This document shows positions 1-9,019 of a DNA stretch of 11,029 bases, in pieces (the stretch's first letter is position 1; the number at the start of each line of letters is the position of its first letter). The DNA comes from Blastocladiella britannica (Eukaryota; Blastocladiomycota; Blastocladiomycetes; Blastocladiales; Blastocladiaceae). Location: positions 1-11,029 of the forward strand of contig MU625134.1 of NCBI GenBank assembly GCA_025349905.2, given 5' to 3'. The notes under the pieces were generated by a model. It saw only the letters and a program-made list of their open reading frames with translations, did not search any database and had not been told where the DNA came from. A program made the translations under genes and the position numbers.

Positions 1-22
1 CAAAAAAAAAAAAAACGAAAAA
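1..22 (+). other. A-rich 5' leader of the V-ATPase subunit H gene
   Basis: The window opens with a run of 14 A, then CG and more A, directly before the ATG at 23. This is probably the 5' untranslated leader or core promoter. Too little is present to identify promoter elements. Confidence 0.4.
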
Positions 23-1717
23 ATGGCGGCAGTCCAGCAGCCAACCAGCCTGGCCACGGCCACGGGCGTCTCGCAAAACAGCACCGATGTTCCCGTGATC
101 TTTGCCTTCAGCGACTACCTCGACGATCTGCACCGGTCGGTACGCGGCAAGGCCATCCCGTGGGACGGCTACCAGCGCGCCGCCATGATCTCGGACGCCG
201 ACATGGCCCTGATCTCGGCCTACGACCGCCTTCCGGCCGCCCAACAGCTGCAGGCCGTGCTTGACCAGCCCAACACCTACTTCCCGCTGCTGGTGCGCCT
301 GCTCTCGGCCGTGCTGCGCGAGGACACGGTCCAGTACCTGCTGGCCCTCATCGACGACCTGCTGTCGGCCCGTCCCGCCGATTTCGCCCCGCAGCTGCAC
401 AAGCTGAGCGTCTTGGACTCGGCGTTGCCCTGGGCGCCGTTCATGAAGCTGGTGGCCAAGGACGATCCGTTCACTGCGCTGGCCTCGGCCAAGATCCTGA
501 CCACGCTCCTGTGGTTCGTCTTATTTGAAGGTAATTTTACATACCAGTCTTACGAAATACAATAATACAGTACATACAATGGCCCGGACCCCGTCCCCGT
601 GGATCTTGGCCCGTACTTGTCGGTCCTGGCTGCCAACCTGCGCTCCTCCAACACCGACACGGTCGATCTGGCCGTACAGAACCTGCAGTCGCTTCTGAGC
701 GTGCCCTCGCTGCGGCTACCGATCTACGATTTCCAGGGCGGCAAGCTCATCTCTGGGTATCCAAACCTTTTTTTCCTGATTTCGTGACCTTTTTTTTTTT
801 TTAACCACACAACATATACAGACTGCAAGATGTGCTCGTGGCACAGCCAATGCCGCAGCTCCAATATCAGGCCATCTTTTGCTTCTGGCTCCTGTCGTTT
901 GATCCCAACGTTGCCCGCGAAATGGAGCCAAAGTTCCACCTGATCACCCCCGTGACCGACGTGGCCAAGGGGGCGACCAAGGAAAAGGTCATTCGCGTCG
1001 TGATGGCCCTCTTCAGGGTATACTTCTCGTTTATGTTGTCTCTGGAAGGATGATACTGAACTAATGGAGCACAGAACCTCGTCACCCTGGCTCCGGCCGA
1101 ATCCACCGTCCCGCTCATTGGCAACAAACTGCTCCCGTTCTTCGATGTGCTCAAGCAGCGCAAGCTCGCCGACTCGGAGGTGGGCGATGACCTCGACTTC
1201 TTGCAAGCGTACCTGCGCGAGGCGCTGCAGCGGCTGTCGTCGTTTGACGAGTACGTGGGCGAGGTGCAATCGGGAAAGCTCGAGTGGTCGCCAGCGCACG
1301 AGTCGGAGCTGTTCTGGAAGGCCAATGCGGCCAAGCTGGCGGAGCGCGACGGCGAGCTGGTGCGTGCGCTCGCCCGGGTGCTCATGACATCGTCGGACTC
1401 GATTGTGCTCGCGGTCGCTGCCCATGACTTGGGCCAGTTTATCAAGTATTACGCTCAAGGCAAAAAGTGCGTGTTCTCCTTTGTTATTTTGGAAAGCCTG
1501 ACCTCACAACTCTATGCCATGAAAAAGGATCCTGCAAGAAATCGGAGCCAAGCACCGTCTCATGGAGATGATGTCGCACGAGAACGCCGACGTGCGCTAC
1601 CAGGCTTTGATGGCCGTGCAAAAGCTCGTATCGCAGAGCTGGTGCGTTTTAACTTTATGCCCTTTTACTCTTTACAAGGCTAACCTATTTTCCTCTCGCT
1701 CACATAGGGACATGTGA
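23..1717 (+). CDS. VMA13: V-type proton ATPase subunit H (regulatory, V1 sector)
   Basis: Exons are 23-510, 571-756, 822-1017, 1075-1466, 1528-1641 and 1708-1717, giving 461 residues, close to the roughly 480 usual for the family. Subunit H belongs to the cytosolic V1 sector of the vacuolar/endosomal proton pump; it is needed for activity and silences ATP hydrolysis when V1 detaches. The protein is all-helical and ARM/HEAT-like. Family landmarks include TVQYLLALIDDLLS near residue 95, LQYQAIFCFWLLSF near 240, SSFDEY at 345-350 followed by GKLEWSP, VLAVAAHDLGQF near 405, and the C-terminal VRYQALMAVQKLV. Splice phases agree throughout. Intron 1 has a weak donor (GTGGTT at 511), but only this choice keeps the frame and gives a normal intron size. 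The last exon is 10 bases and encodes part of Trp, then Asp, Met and stop. The gene converges on the LRRC71-like gene. The family call is firm; the exon 1/2 junction is the least certain part. Confidence 0.93.
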
Positions 1718-1814
1718 AAGTATCCATTTACTCTTCTTGATTGGTCAAAGTTGTTGCTCTCAGCAAAAAAAAAGAAAAAAAAAAATCACATTTTAAATAT
1801 TCGACTGCGACAGA
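1718..1814. other. Convergent intergenic spacer with A-rich tract
   Basis: This 97-base spacer separates the stop codons of the subunit H gene and the LRRC71-like gene. It holds a tract of nine A, one G and eleven A at 1765-1785, which reads as a T-tract for the minus-strand transcript. I see no AATAAA on either strand. It must contain the 3' ends of both transcripts. Confidence 0.6.
1765..1785. repeat. Interrupted poly(A)/poly(T) tract
   Basis: Nine A, a single G and eleven A lie between two converging genes. Such tracts are common in AT-rich fungal 3' flanks and may help transcript ending or nucleosome exclusion; no specific function is shown. Length may vary between strains or suffer sequencing slippage. 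Confidence 0.6.
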
Positions 1815-3800
1815 TCATGCTGCTTTCACACGAGTGGAGAGGATTGGAAGTACCGGTGGAGCATTGACCGTCAGCGCCGCCTCCTTTGCACCAATGGCAT
1901 GTGCAAGGGATTCGAGCACCGTCGAGTCCATTGGGAACAGGTTTCCCTGAATAATCTCAATCAGGTTAGTCTCCCTGGAGACAATGAGGCGAAAACGTAA
2001 ACATACCTCGAGCACAACACGCAAAATCCCGTGCCGTGGACGCTCCAGCAGCGCCGGATCCGTGCTGTACATGTTGCTCGTCAACAGTGCCTTGTCGCAC
2101 GGAACCTGGTCCACAATGGTTTGCACCAACATCGCCACGGCTGAATATAGAGTGAGTAAGGAAATCTCACACAAAAATGCCACCATACCATTCGCAGTCA
2201 GGCGATTATGGGCCAAGTTCAAATGAGCGAGGTTCCGGTTGCCCCACACATGGCACACGCCGCCAATGTCAAAGAGATCCAGGTCGATCCCAGGCGGCAC
2301 CACAATGGCCTCTACCTCGGCCTCGGCCGCATCCTCGGCAGCCGCAACTTCGGCCACCGCTTCATTTGCCTTGCCCTTGCCTGCCGCGCCAGTGCCCTTC
2401 TTTGCCCCCGCCTTGTCCTGGGAAGTGGAAGCGCCACCCACCGGCTTTTTCTTGGCAGGGCTACCCGCAACACTGCCAGCGAGGTCTGATGCCGATGCCT
2501 TGAGGCTGGTGGGCACGCCCGACGCGGGAGTGGGTCCGGAGGCGCCTTTTCCGCCGCCGCCCGTATTGGCACCGGTCTTGGCGCCAGCGGCGGTAGCCGG
2601 GGCCGCCGCGTTGCCCGCACCGGCCTTCCCACCGGCTTTCCCCTCGGCCGACCCGCCGCGCGCCGTGTTGGGTTTCCCGACGGGTTTCTTCTTCTTTTCG
2701 AGCTCCTGCTGCAGCAAGTTCTCCTCCTCGACCACTTTGAGTCGCTCGAGCTCGGCAAAATACCGCTTGCGTGTTGCCGCCTCCTCGGCGCCCAGTGGGA
2801 CCTTGCCGCACACGCGCGCCAGCGCCGCTACCGCCTCGTCCGTGAGCGCGTTGCCGGCCAGACATAGCGACATGAGCGGGCAGCTGGGCGACGTCGCCAG
2901 CACTTCGGCTAGAGCTTCGACGCCCACGCGCGAGATGCGGTTCCGCGATAGGACCAGCGACCGGAGCTTGCTGGACGGGTGGCGCAAGTGCGGAGCGGCC
3001 GATACCAGGAACGCGTCGGCCAGAGCGTTTCCGCGCAGCGAGAGGAGCGTCAGCGAGCACGGCGGCGATAGGAGGGACGCAAATGCGACCGCGGCGGCAG
3101 TGTCGACTGCCGTCACTGGTGCCGGGCCGCGGGTTCCTCCTCCTGTTCCTCCCGTCGTTGTCGCCGCCACTGTTGATGCTGCACTGGACCCCGGGAGCGG
3201 GTTGTGGTCGACAAAGAGTGCACGCAGGTGGCGCAGCGTAGGGAGCACTGCTGCCAGCTGTGCGAGATCCGCGAGGGTGAGTGCGCATCGCATGAATTTG
3301 ATGTCGGTGATGGTCTGGTCGGCAGTGAGAGCCGCTGCTAGCGCGGGAATCGTGCGATTCGGGAGCCGGGCGTTGCGAATGTGCAAGCATTTGGAACCGG
3401 CCTCGAAGGTGGCCGCTGCCACGGCCGAAATAGATCCATTTCCTGATGGAGTCCCTGTTCCAGCAAAACCACCAGTTCCATCTGCGCTCGCAGTAGCGCT
3501 TGAATCATGGGCACTTGGGGCAACAGGATCGGATGCGGATCCAGAGGTGGTCTGCCCCACAACGTCAGCCGACAATGACATGAATGCTGCGGAAGGCTCC
3601 GGGTACACGATCTCGGGGTCGCACTCGGCAAGCGTGAGCAAGATGCATGGTGCGAACGGATTGTCGTTGGCAGCGGCCACCGTCAAGGTCGGTGGAAGCT
3701 TGATCGGAAGCGGGCAAATCACTGAATGCGATGTGCATGACGATCTGTATGCCGTTGAAAATGTGCTGGCCGGCTGGGGGGCAGCGCCGGGCAAGATCAT
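1815..3800 (-). CDS. LRRC71-like leucine-rich repeat protein
   Basis: Exons run 3800-2189, 2140-2007 and 1946-1815, giving 625 residues. The introns have donors GTATGG and GTATGT and acceptors ending TTCAG. After a low-complexity N-terminus, leucine-rich repeats occupy about residues 137-340 (for example LTLLSLRGNAL and LRSLVLSRNRIS). A charged helix at about 345-375 is rich in Glu, Lys and Leu. A Gly/Ala/Lys/Pro linker spans about 376-505, and a second repeat block from about 515 contains NRNLAHLNLAHNRLT. From memory, animal LRRC71 has this same order: repeats, a Lys-rich linker, then a late block with a GNxxLLHLNL-type motif. The last intron is placed so that VVLEGNLFP forms, which aligns with the animal C-terminus. 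In animals LRRC71 is associated with testis and ciliated tissue, but I know of no settled molecular role. A flagellar function is inference. Long open frames opposite this gene are compositional shadows. Confidence 0.82.
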   Translation of the reverse strand: MILPGAAPQPASTFSTAYRSSCTSHSVICPLPIKLPPTLTVAAANDNPFAPCILLTLAECDPEIVYPEPSAAFMSLSADVVGQTTSGSASDPVAPSAHDSSATASADGTGGFAGTGTPSGNGSISAVAAATFEAGSKCLHIRNARLPNRTIPALAAALTADQTITDIKFMRCALTLADLAQLAAVLPTLRHLRALFVDHNPLPGSSAASTVAATTTGGTGGGTRGPAPVTAVDTAAAVAFASLLSPPCSLTLLSLRGNALADAFLVSAAPHLRHPSSKLRSLVLSRNRISRVGVEALAEVLATSPSCPLMSLCLAGNALTDEAVAALARVCGKVPLGAEEAATRKRYFAELERLKVVEEENLLQQELEKKKKPVGKPNTARGGSAEGKAGGKAGAGNAAAPATAAGAKTGANTGGGGKGASGPTPASGVPTSLKASASDLAGSVAGSPAKKKPVGGASTSQDKAGAKKGTGAAGKGKANEAVAEVAAAEDAAEAEVEAIVVPPGIDLDLFDIGGVCHVWGNRNLAHLNLAHNRLTANGMVAFLCEISLLTLYSAVAMLVQTIVDQVPCDKALLTSNMYSTDPALLERPRHGILRVVLEVCLRFRLIVSRETNLIEIIQGNLFPMDSTVLESLAHAIGAKEAALTVNAPPVLPILSTRVKAA

Positions 3801-3952
3801 TTTAGCTTATGTTTTGTTAAAATGGGAAATTGAGCACAAAAATGTGAAGATGAATCAATCATATTTGGCGTCTTTCAAGGTTACTTCGCGTTGTTGCTTC
3901 ACGACAATTATCATACATTGCAGCAATTTCAACGAAATCCATTAAAGCAGAA
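3801..3952. promoter_or_regulatory. Shared divergent promoter region (LRRC71-like / Sel1-repeat genes)
   Basis: This 152-base AT-rich stretch separates the two start codons and must hold both promoters and leaders. It contrasts sharply with the GC-rich coding DNA on both sides. I see no clear TATA box. A weak resemblance to a ciliary X-box at 3893-3908 did not hold up. The limits are defined only by the flanking ATGs. Confidence 0.6.
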
Positions 3953-6406
3953 ATGATACACCCGCTGCCAGCGGGCCCAACAGTCCTCCCAGAGTCGGCG
4001 TCGGTCCAATCGATACAATCGGGCCCTAACAGCGTTTGCGTGTCGACACTGCTCCCGGATCTCCCAACGCAACTCGCGCCGTCGGGCAGCGGCTCCCCGG
4101 GAGTATCAAAGCGCAAGAGCCTGGCTCCGTCTGAATCCTACTCGACCCCAGGAACTTCCCTCTCACGAATGCGCCTGTCTATGGCGTCATTGCGCCGGTC
4201 ACAGAGCACGACTGACAGTGCCGCCAAAGGAGGAAAGCAACGAAACAGCAAGGCAGCGTCTTTTCAGCTCCTGCTGGAAAGTGTCCAAAAGGTACTGTTT
4301 TCCCATTTATATTTTGGAGTTAATTTCAAACTCTAATTACAATATCATAGGACGAGCACTTTGATCCTGATGCGCTGGATACGTTTTTGGCCAAAATTGA
4401 TCCAAAGGAGTGCGTTCCTGCCCCACCTTCCGCCATCAGGGCGACATTTCGGACACTGGCTGCAATTTTTCGCGATGACGTTGCGTACCAATACTCTTCT
4501 CCAAGTGGCCCCATTTCCGGGACACTGGGGGGCCAAGTCTCTGGTGGCATTGGCGGCGCCGTTCCCACACCTGCCTCGAACGGAATTGGAAATGGTGTTG
4601 TGGTCCCAGGATCAGACGTTTCCTTGTCACCAACGACGACAACGCAATCGTCCCAGAGCTCTCTCCCTCCGGGTGTGCACAACAATACGCCTCAACATAA
4701 CGGTACACTGCAGCAACAGCGACAGGCGCAGGCTGCGCAACCGCTCGGCGCATCTGGACCGACGACGGGCGGGATGAACGATTCTGGCCCACTGCCTCCG
4801 CTCCCATCGTTTGGGGGCCTCGACGTTCTCCTTAACAAGACTGGTCTCTCAGGAGCACTGAAAGCGGCAACTCTTGAGCGGCAGCCGGGGACCTCAACGG
4901 GCGGGCGGTCTCATAGCATGAGCGGCCCGCCATCCAGCAGCGGCACGAGTAGCCGCGCACCATTTCCTTCGTCACCGCTGGCAAATGGCGCCATGAACAC
5001 TCTGGATGGACGCAGGCAGTCGAGTAACAGTGGACCGTCGCTCGATACAATTGAGGACTCGGAACACGCCAGCTCGCTGCCGCTGGAACGGTTGGGATCC
5101 ATTGCCGCTTCAGTACCACTCCCAGGGTCGCCGAACGCGGTCCCGACATCGTTGCCACCTCCCTTGAGTGGTGTCGTCCCACCTGTCTCTCCGCGCGTCC
5201 TGCACGGAACGCCTGCGGGCTCTCGGCTCATGGGCCGCCAGCCATCCATTCCATCCCCGCATTCGACCAACTATCGCGGCACTACACAATCACGCGGAGG
5301 CTCGGGCTATGGTGCAGCGGCACTGGGGCTCGTGCCTCCCATTTCAACCGGTTCCTCTGGGGGTACCTTTCCGCCGACCAGTAGCGTCATTGCCGCCACC
5401 TTGGCCATGCAGAACGGAGGCGGTCCAACGCCGCCGCCGCCGTCCACGCCGCTGCCCGGAACACTCAACACCGGTGCTCGCGGTACATCGTTTGCGAATC
5501 GCGACACGCCGTCAGTCAGCCGGATCAGTGTGAGGGCATGCACCGAGTGCAACATGGTATGTGGGCCATCCATTCCGGCCTTGGGCTTTCTGCAGCAGGC
5601 GGTGCTGGCGCACGAGCAAGGGAAATTGGAGCTGTCGTTGCACTTTTTAAAGCACGCCCGCGAGTCGGACCCGGTACTGCCGCTGCCCGTGTTTTTGGAG
5701 GGCATATACCTCCGGCACGGATGGGGATGCCGTCCGGACCACCCCGAATCGTACAGGTGCCTGCACATTGCGCTGATGCTGTCGATTGACGCGCTCAAGG
5801 CCACCATCAAGTTTGGAATGGGCGCTAATGCGCCGCCGGGCCTGCCAACGGTGACATTATCGCGTCCAGCGACCAATCCGCCGGCGGGGACTGTCACGCC
5901 GTCGATACAGGGCTCGGTGGCACTCCCACCACCCAAGACCCCCGCCGAGGCATCCAAATACCGGCAACCGAACGCACCGACGCCGAAACCTCCGCCCTAT
6001 GAGCCGTCTGGCGCGCGCTCAATGGTCGGTCTGGTGTTGTATGAAATGTCTGCCTCGCACCGCTTTGGCTGGGGCGTCCGTAAGGACCGCGGCCTTGCCA
6101 ACCAGCTGATGGAGCTGGCGGCAAACCTTGGCGACGTGGACGCATGCGTGGATGTCGGCACGCGGTCACTCAAGCACAACGAAAAGCGCAAGGCCGCCCG
6201 TTATCTCCGGTGGGCAAGCTTTGGTACTCCTTATTTTATTTTTTTCATTACTTGTTCTCTCGTCTGATCGATTGCGTTTACTATGCAACAGGCGGTTGGA
6301 AGGACTTTGGTACAGGGTGGATCTGGAAGGTTTGTTTTCTCTTTTTCTTTCCTTGCACTGGATCAAACAATACTCACTTTTAAAATATTAGGAAAAATAT
6401 GATTAA
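3953..6406 (+). CDS. Sel1-repeat protein, fungal SKT5/DSF2-like
   Basis: Exons 3953-4291, 4351-6223, 6292-6329 and 6392-6406 encode 754 residues. The first two thirds (to about residue 505) are mostly Ser, Pro, Gly and Thr and look disordered, with a short helical patch around 100-150. The C-terminal part carries Sel1/TPR-like helical repeats. HGWG at 569-572 and FGWGVRKD at 685-692 are the typical Sel1 loop, followed by NQLMELAANLGDVDA. The two repeat blocks are split by a Pro-rich linker. The spliced C-terminus reads GWKDFGTGWIWKEKYD, resembling the aromatic/Lys ending I recall from fungal SKT5/DSF2-like Sel1 proteins. Such proteins act as adaptors, in known cases for chitin synthase or morphogenesis signalling. 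That exact role is inferred and no partner is visible here. The last coding exon is only 15 bases, and the gene converges on the CatSper-like gene. Confidence 0.82.
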
Positions 6407-6511
6407 AATGTACACACTCAAATATATACACCTTTATTTTTGTGACTCGCGCTGTATGAATGTCTCGAACCAAGCAGCCCAAATACCTCATTCAAACGAT
6501 CATATACTGAA
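6407..6511. other. Convergent intergenic spacer (Sel1-repeat / CatSper-like)
   Basis: This 105-base AT-rich spacer lies between two converging stop codons. It holds a minus-strand AATAAA at 6438-6433, 74 bases past the channel stop, and TGTA-rich sequence just past the Sel1 stop. Both 3' untranslated regions probably overlap here. Confidence 0.6.
6433..6438 (-). terminator. Candidate polyadenylation signal AATAAA for the CatSper-like gene
   Basis: On the minus strand the hexamer AATAAA follows the channel stop by 74 bases. It is followed by AT-rich DNA with TGTGTAC, similar to downstream elements of cleavage sites. Cleavage 15-30 bases later would fall next to, or inside, the last exon of the opposite Sel1 gene. 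This is a motif match only. Confidence 0.5.
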
Positions 6512-9019
6512 TCAATCCGAAAGCTCCAAGAGCGCAACATTGACCATTTGCTGCAGCTCCTGATACTCCTTGACGTTTTCTTGCAGGTTCTCCATGAGCT
6601 GAAAATACCGAAACAGAGTGTCGCGGGGCCACATGGTCGTCCCTCGCCCACCGGAAGCGCCAAGTGCCAACAAAGTGTCTCTGATCGTTCGCTCCCACTC
6701 GAGACTGACGCCGCGAGCATCGGCAAGCGCCGCTTGGATCTTGGCAACCAGCTCAGATGACGCTGCATCTGCTGCCAGTCGTGCGGCCTTCATTTCTGGA
6801 GTCTCGCCATCATTGTCACCGTTGGCAGTAAAACGGTCGGTCCTTGGGTGGACGCCGGGTGTGATTGGTGGTAGTGGGACCGGGCGCGATGAGTCCAAGG
6901 AAAACGACAGTTTTTGTGGCGATTTATCGCCTTCTGCTTTAACGGTTGGTGCCTTTGGCGGTTGGGATGCGAGATTGCTGGTGTTGAAAAAGTAGAATGA
7001 ATGAATGAAGGACGCCGTATGTGAATGCAAGGCGGCGTTGCGCGTACGCTGTCGACTCTGCTATTTCAATGGCGTCCAATGCAGCTGCTCCGGCGACGCG
7101 AAGGTCAGCTCTGTTTTTTTTTTTTGTGAGACATTTGGTTTCAACCAACAAGAAGTCAACGCGTACATTGAGCCCTGACCGGTGGCCAGCTGAAGACCGA
7201 GCTCCTTTTTGAGCCGCTTTCGCTTGGCGTCAAGCATACGCTGTCGTCGCTTTGCTTCAAACTGCTCCCTCAACTCGTTACTGATCCGGTCAAAGTTGGA
7301 GACTGGGCACATAGAATGCATATCAAGTCAGCAAGGATGGATGACAAGGGTGGAATAATGAGACGCACCCATCACGCCGACAAACACATTTCGAAAAATG
7401 AATGCACCCAGCCAAACCCAGAGGAGGACGTAAATGTGGGCAAAGATCGGATCTACGGCCACAATCAGATCCTTGAGAATGTCGCCCCAGTTATCTGTGA
7501 ATTTTTCAAAACAAAAAATCGTGAGCGGGCGTTAAAATAGATTAAGGATCGTCGTACCCAGTGTCAAAAATTGAAAGAGGACCTCCATCGCCATGGCAAG
7601 CGAACTGCACGCGAAAAATATGTGAATATCAGGAATGCTGAATAAAATAGAGTCGATGCGCACGAAAAGCTATCCTTGTAACGGAGCGGGAGCGGGTATT
7701 TTTGCATATCTGAAAAGGAGTAGACTGCAATCACCCCAAAAATGAAAAAGACCAGGAACAACAGCATCATGATCAGCGCCATGGATCGCAGTGCTTCCAG
7801 GATGGTAATGACAATGATCCGGAGCGAAGTAAATCGGACAGCCTGCTCACACACAAACACATGTGAGAAAATTAAAAAGGCAGGACCATAAAGACATCAA
7901 CAGCAATATGTCAAACGAACAAACGAACGAGTTTTAGAGATCGCAGGATCCGAAATGTCTTGAGCTGCTGCATGACGGTCGCAAAGGAGCCTTTTGATTC
8001 TGATACGCCGAGTATGGCAAGCACTTCTGGGACCGCCGTCTGACATCCAATACGAACATGAGCTCATTCGAAAAAAAAAAAAAAAGAAGGGGCAACTAAA
8101 TGGAACATACCCCAATCGTCACTGCAAAATCAAATACATTCCACGGGTCTCGCCAGTAGTTGCGAAAAGAATCGAGCCATTGAATGCCAATTTCCAGAAG
8201 AAATAGGACCAAGGAAAGCTTGTCGATCATGTCAAGGACTTGAAAAAGATCCGGATAACTATCCATGGACGGTCCCAGTTCTGTCCCAATACAAAATATC
8301 AGCCATTAGGATCCAAAATCCACAAAAAGTGCGGACGCACCAGCGGATATTCCAACCGTCACGGCATTGAGAAGAATCACTACAAGAACGAATTGCCTGA
8401 CAGCGTGCGACTCGACGACCCACTGTGCCCATGCGCCAATGGGGAGAGTCCCCTTGTTTTTCACGCGCGTTAATCGGCGATCAACGTCCGAGAGACCGCC
8501 GGCGCGCTTAACGGCAGGAAATTTGATGAGTTGACCGGGAGCTTCTTCCAGGATGCGAGCCAACGTCGTTGGATCGCGCACGTCCTTTGAGTTGAATTGA
8601 GGAGGAACGGCTGATGAACCAGTCGCCATGGACATGTTTTCAAGCAGCTGGAATTCCTCAATGAGCTGGGTGCGGAAAATAGACGTGTGGCCTGACAGAT
8701 CGTGCAGGAGGGTATTGAGATCAAGCTCGGCCATGAGATCGTCAGTTTCGGTTGGGTCATCGCCGATTCGCGAGCGCCGGATTCGCGTTTTTGGCGGCGG
8801 CGGCAACGATGGCAGCGCTGGGCCAAGAAGCGAGGCAACCAGGGATGGTTTTCGTGGCATTTCCGCCCCTCCGCGACCCGGCGTCAATGCACCTGCGCCG
8901 CCAGTTGCCCCGGCGCCATTGACGGGCGTAGAGGAGCGGGCAGTGAGGCGAATGTCGGGCCGGGCTTGATCTTGGGCGACTCGCGATGTGCGCTGTCGCT
9001 CGGCTGTCGTTGGGAGCAT
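6512..9019 (-). CDS. CatSper-like voltage-gated calcium channel subunit
   Basis: Nine exons: 9019-8341, 8280-8111, 8039-7929, 7842-7664, 7604-7558, 7494-7369, 7302-7167, 7110-7048 and 6977-6512, giving 658 residues with all phases agreeing. There is one six-segment domain: S1 about 207-224, S2 237-257, S3 266-285, S4 303-325 (LKTFRILRSLKLAVR, basic about every third residue), S5 340-362, pore loop, S6 413-437. The selectivity motif is T394-L-D396-N-W398, the T-x-D-x-W pattern of CatSper pores, with the Asp codon formed across an intron. S6 ends RNVFVGVMVSNF. A basic coiled coil (about 445-482) and a C-terminal region with LMENLQENVKEYQELQ follow. CatSper channels form heterotetramers in the flagellar membrane and admit calcium; a single domain suits one subunit. 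I cannot assign it to CatSper1-4. An upstream in-frame ATG at 9097 would add 26 residues that look like leader sequence. Confidence 0.85.
8071..8085 (-). repeat. T15 pyrimidine tract in CatSper-like intron 2
   Basis: Fifteen A on the plus strand form a T15 run within intron 8040-8110 of the minus-strand channel gene. It lies 30 bases before the acceptor, so it may serve as a distant polypyrimidine tract. A similar T13 run lies in intron 2 of the subunit H gene at 790-802. Confidence 0.55.

Noticed and set aside
2..15. A14 run at the window start as the tail of a retroposed copy
   Set aside because: It lies directly upstream of an intact intron-containing gene, with no duplicated flanks or element remains. 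A simple A-rich leader explains it.
531..570. GTAATT as donor of subunit H intron 1
   Set aside because: Joining 530 to 571 shifts the frame and makes a 40-base intron, shorter than any other in the window. Joining 510 to 571 keeps the frame and a plausible family sequence.
724..1458. 244-codon open frame on the minus strand inside the subunit H gene
   Set aside because: It crosses three introns and several exons of a well-supported gene and shows no family features, so it is a compositional shadow.
1967..2006. Acceptor TCTCCAG for the second LRRC71-like intron
   Set aside because: It leads to a stop after two codons and removes the conserved C-terminal repeat. The later TTCAG acceptor restores a segment resembling the animal protein.
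3893..3908. Possible ciliary X-box (RFX site) in the shared promoter of the LRRC71-like gene
   Set aside because: GTTGCT and GACAAT half sites are separated by four bases, more than the usual one to three, and the second half matches poorly.
2239..3945. 568-codon open frame on the plus strand opposite the LRRC71-like gene
   Set aside because: It mirrors the GC-rich minus-strand gene, has no recognisable domain, is low-complexity Ala/Ser/Pro, and runs into the divergent promoter region. The minus frame has clear repeats and coherent introns.
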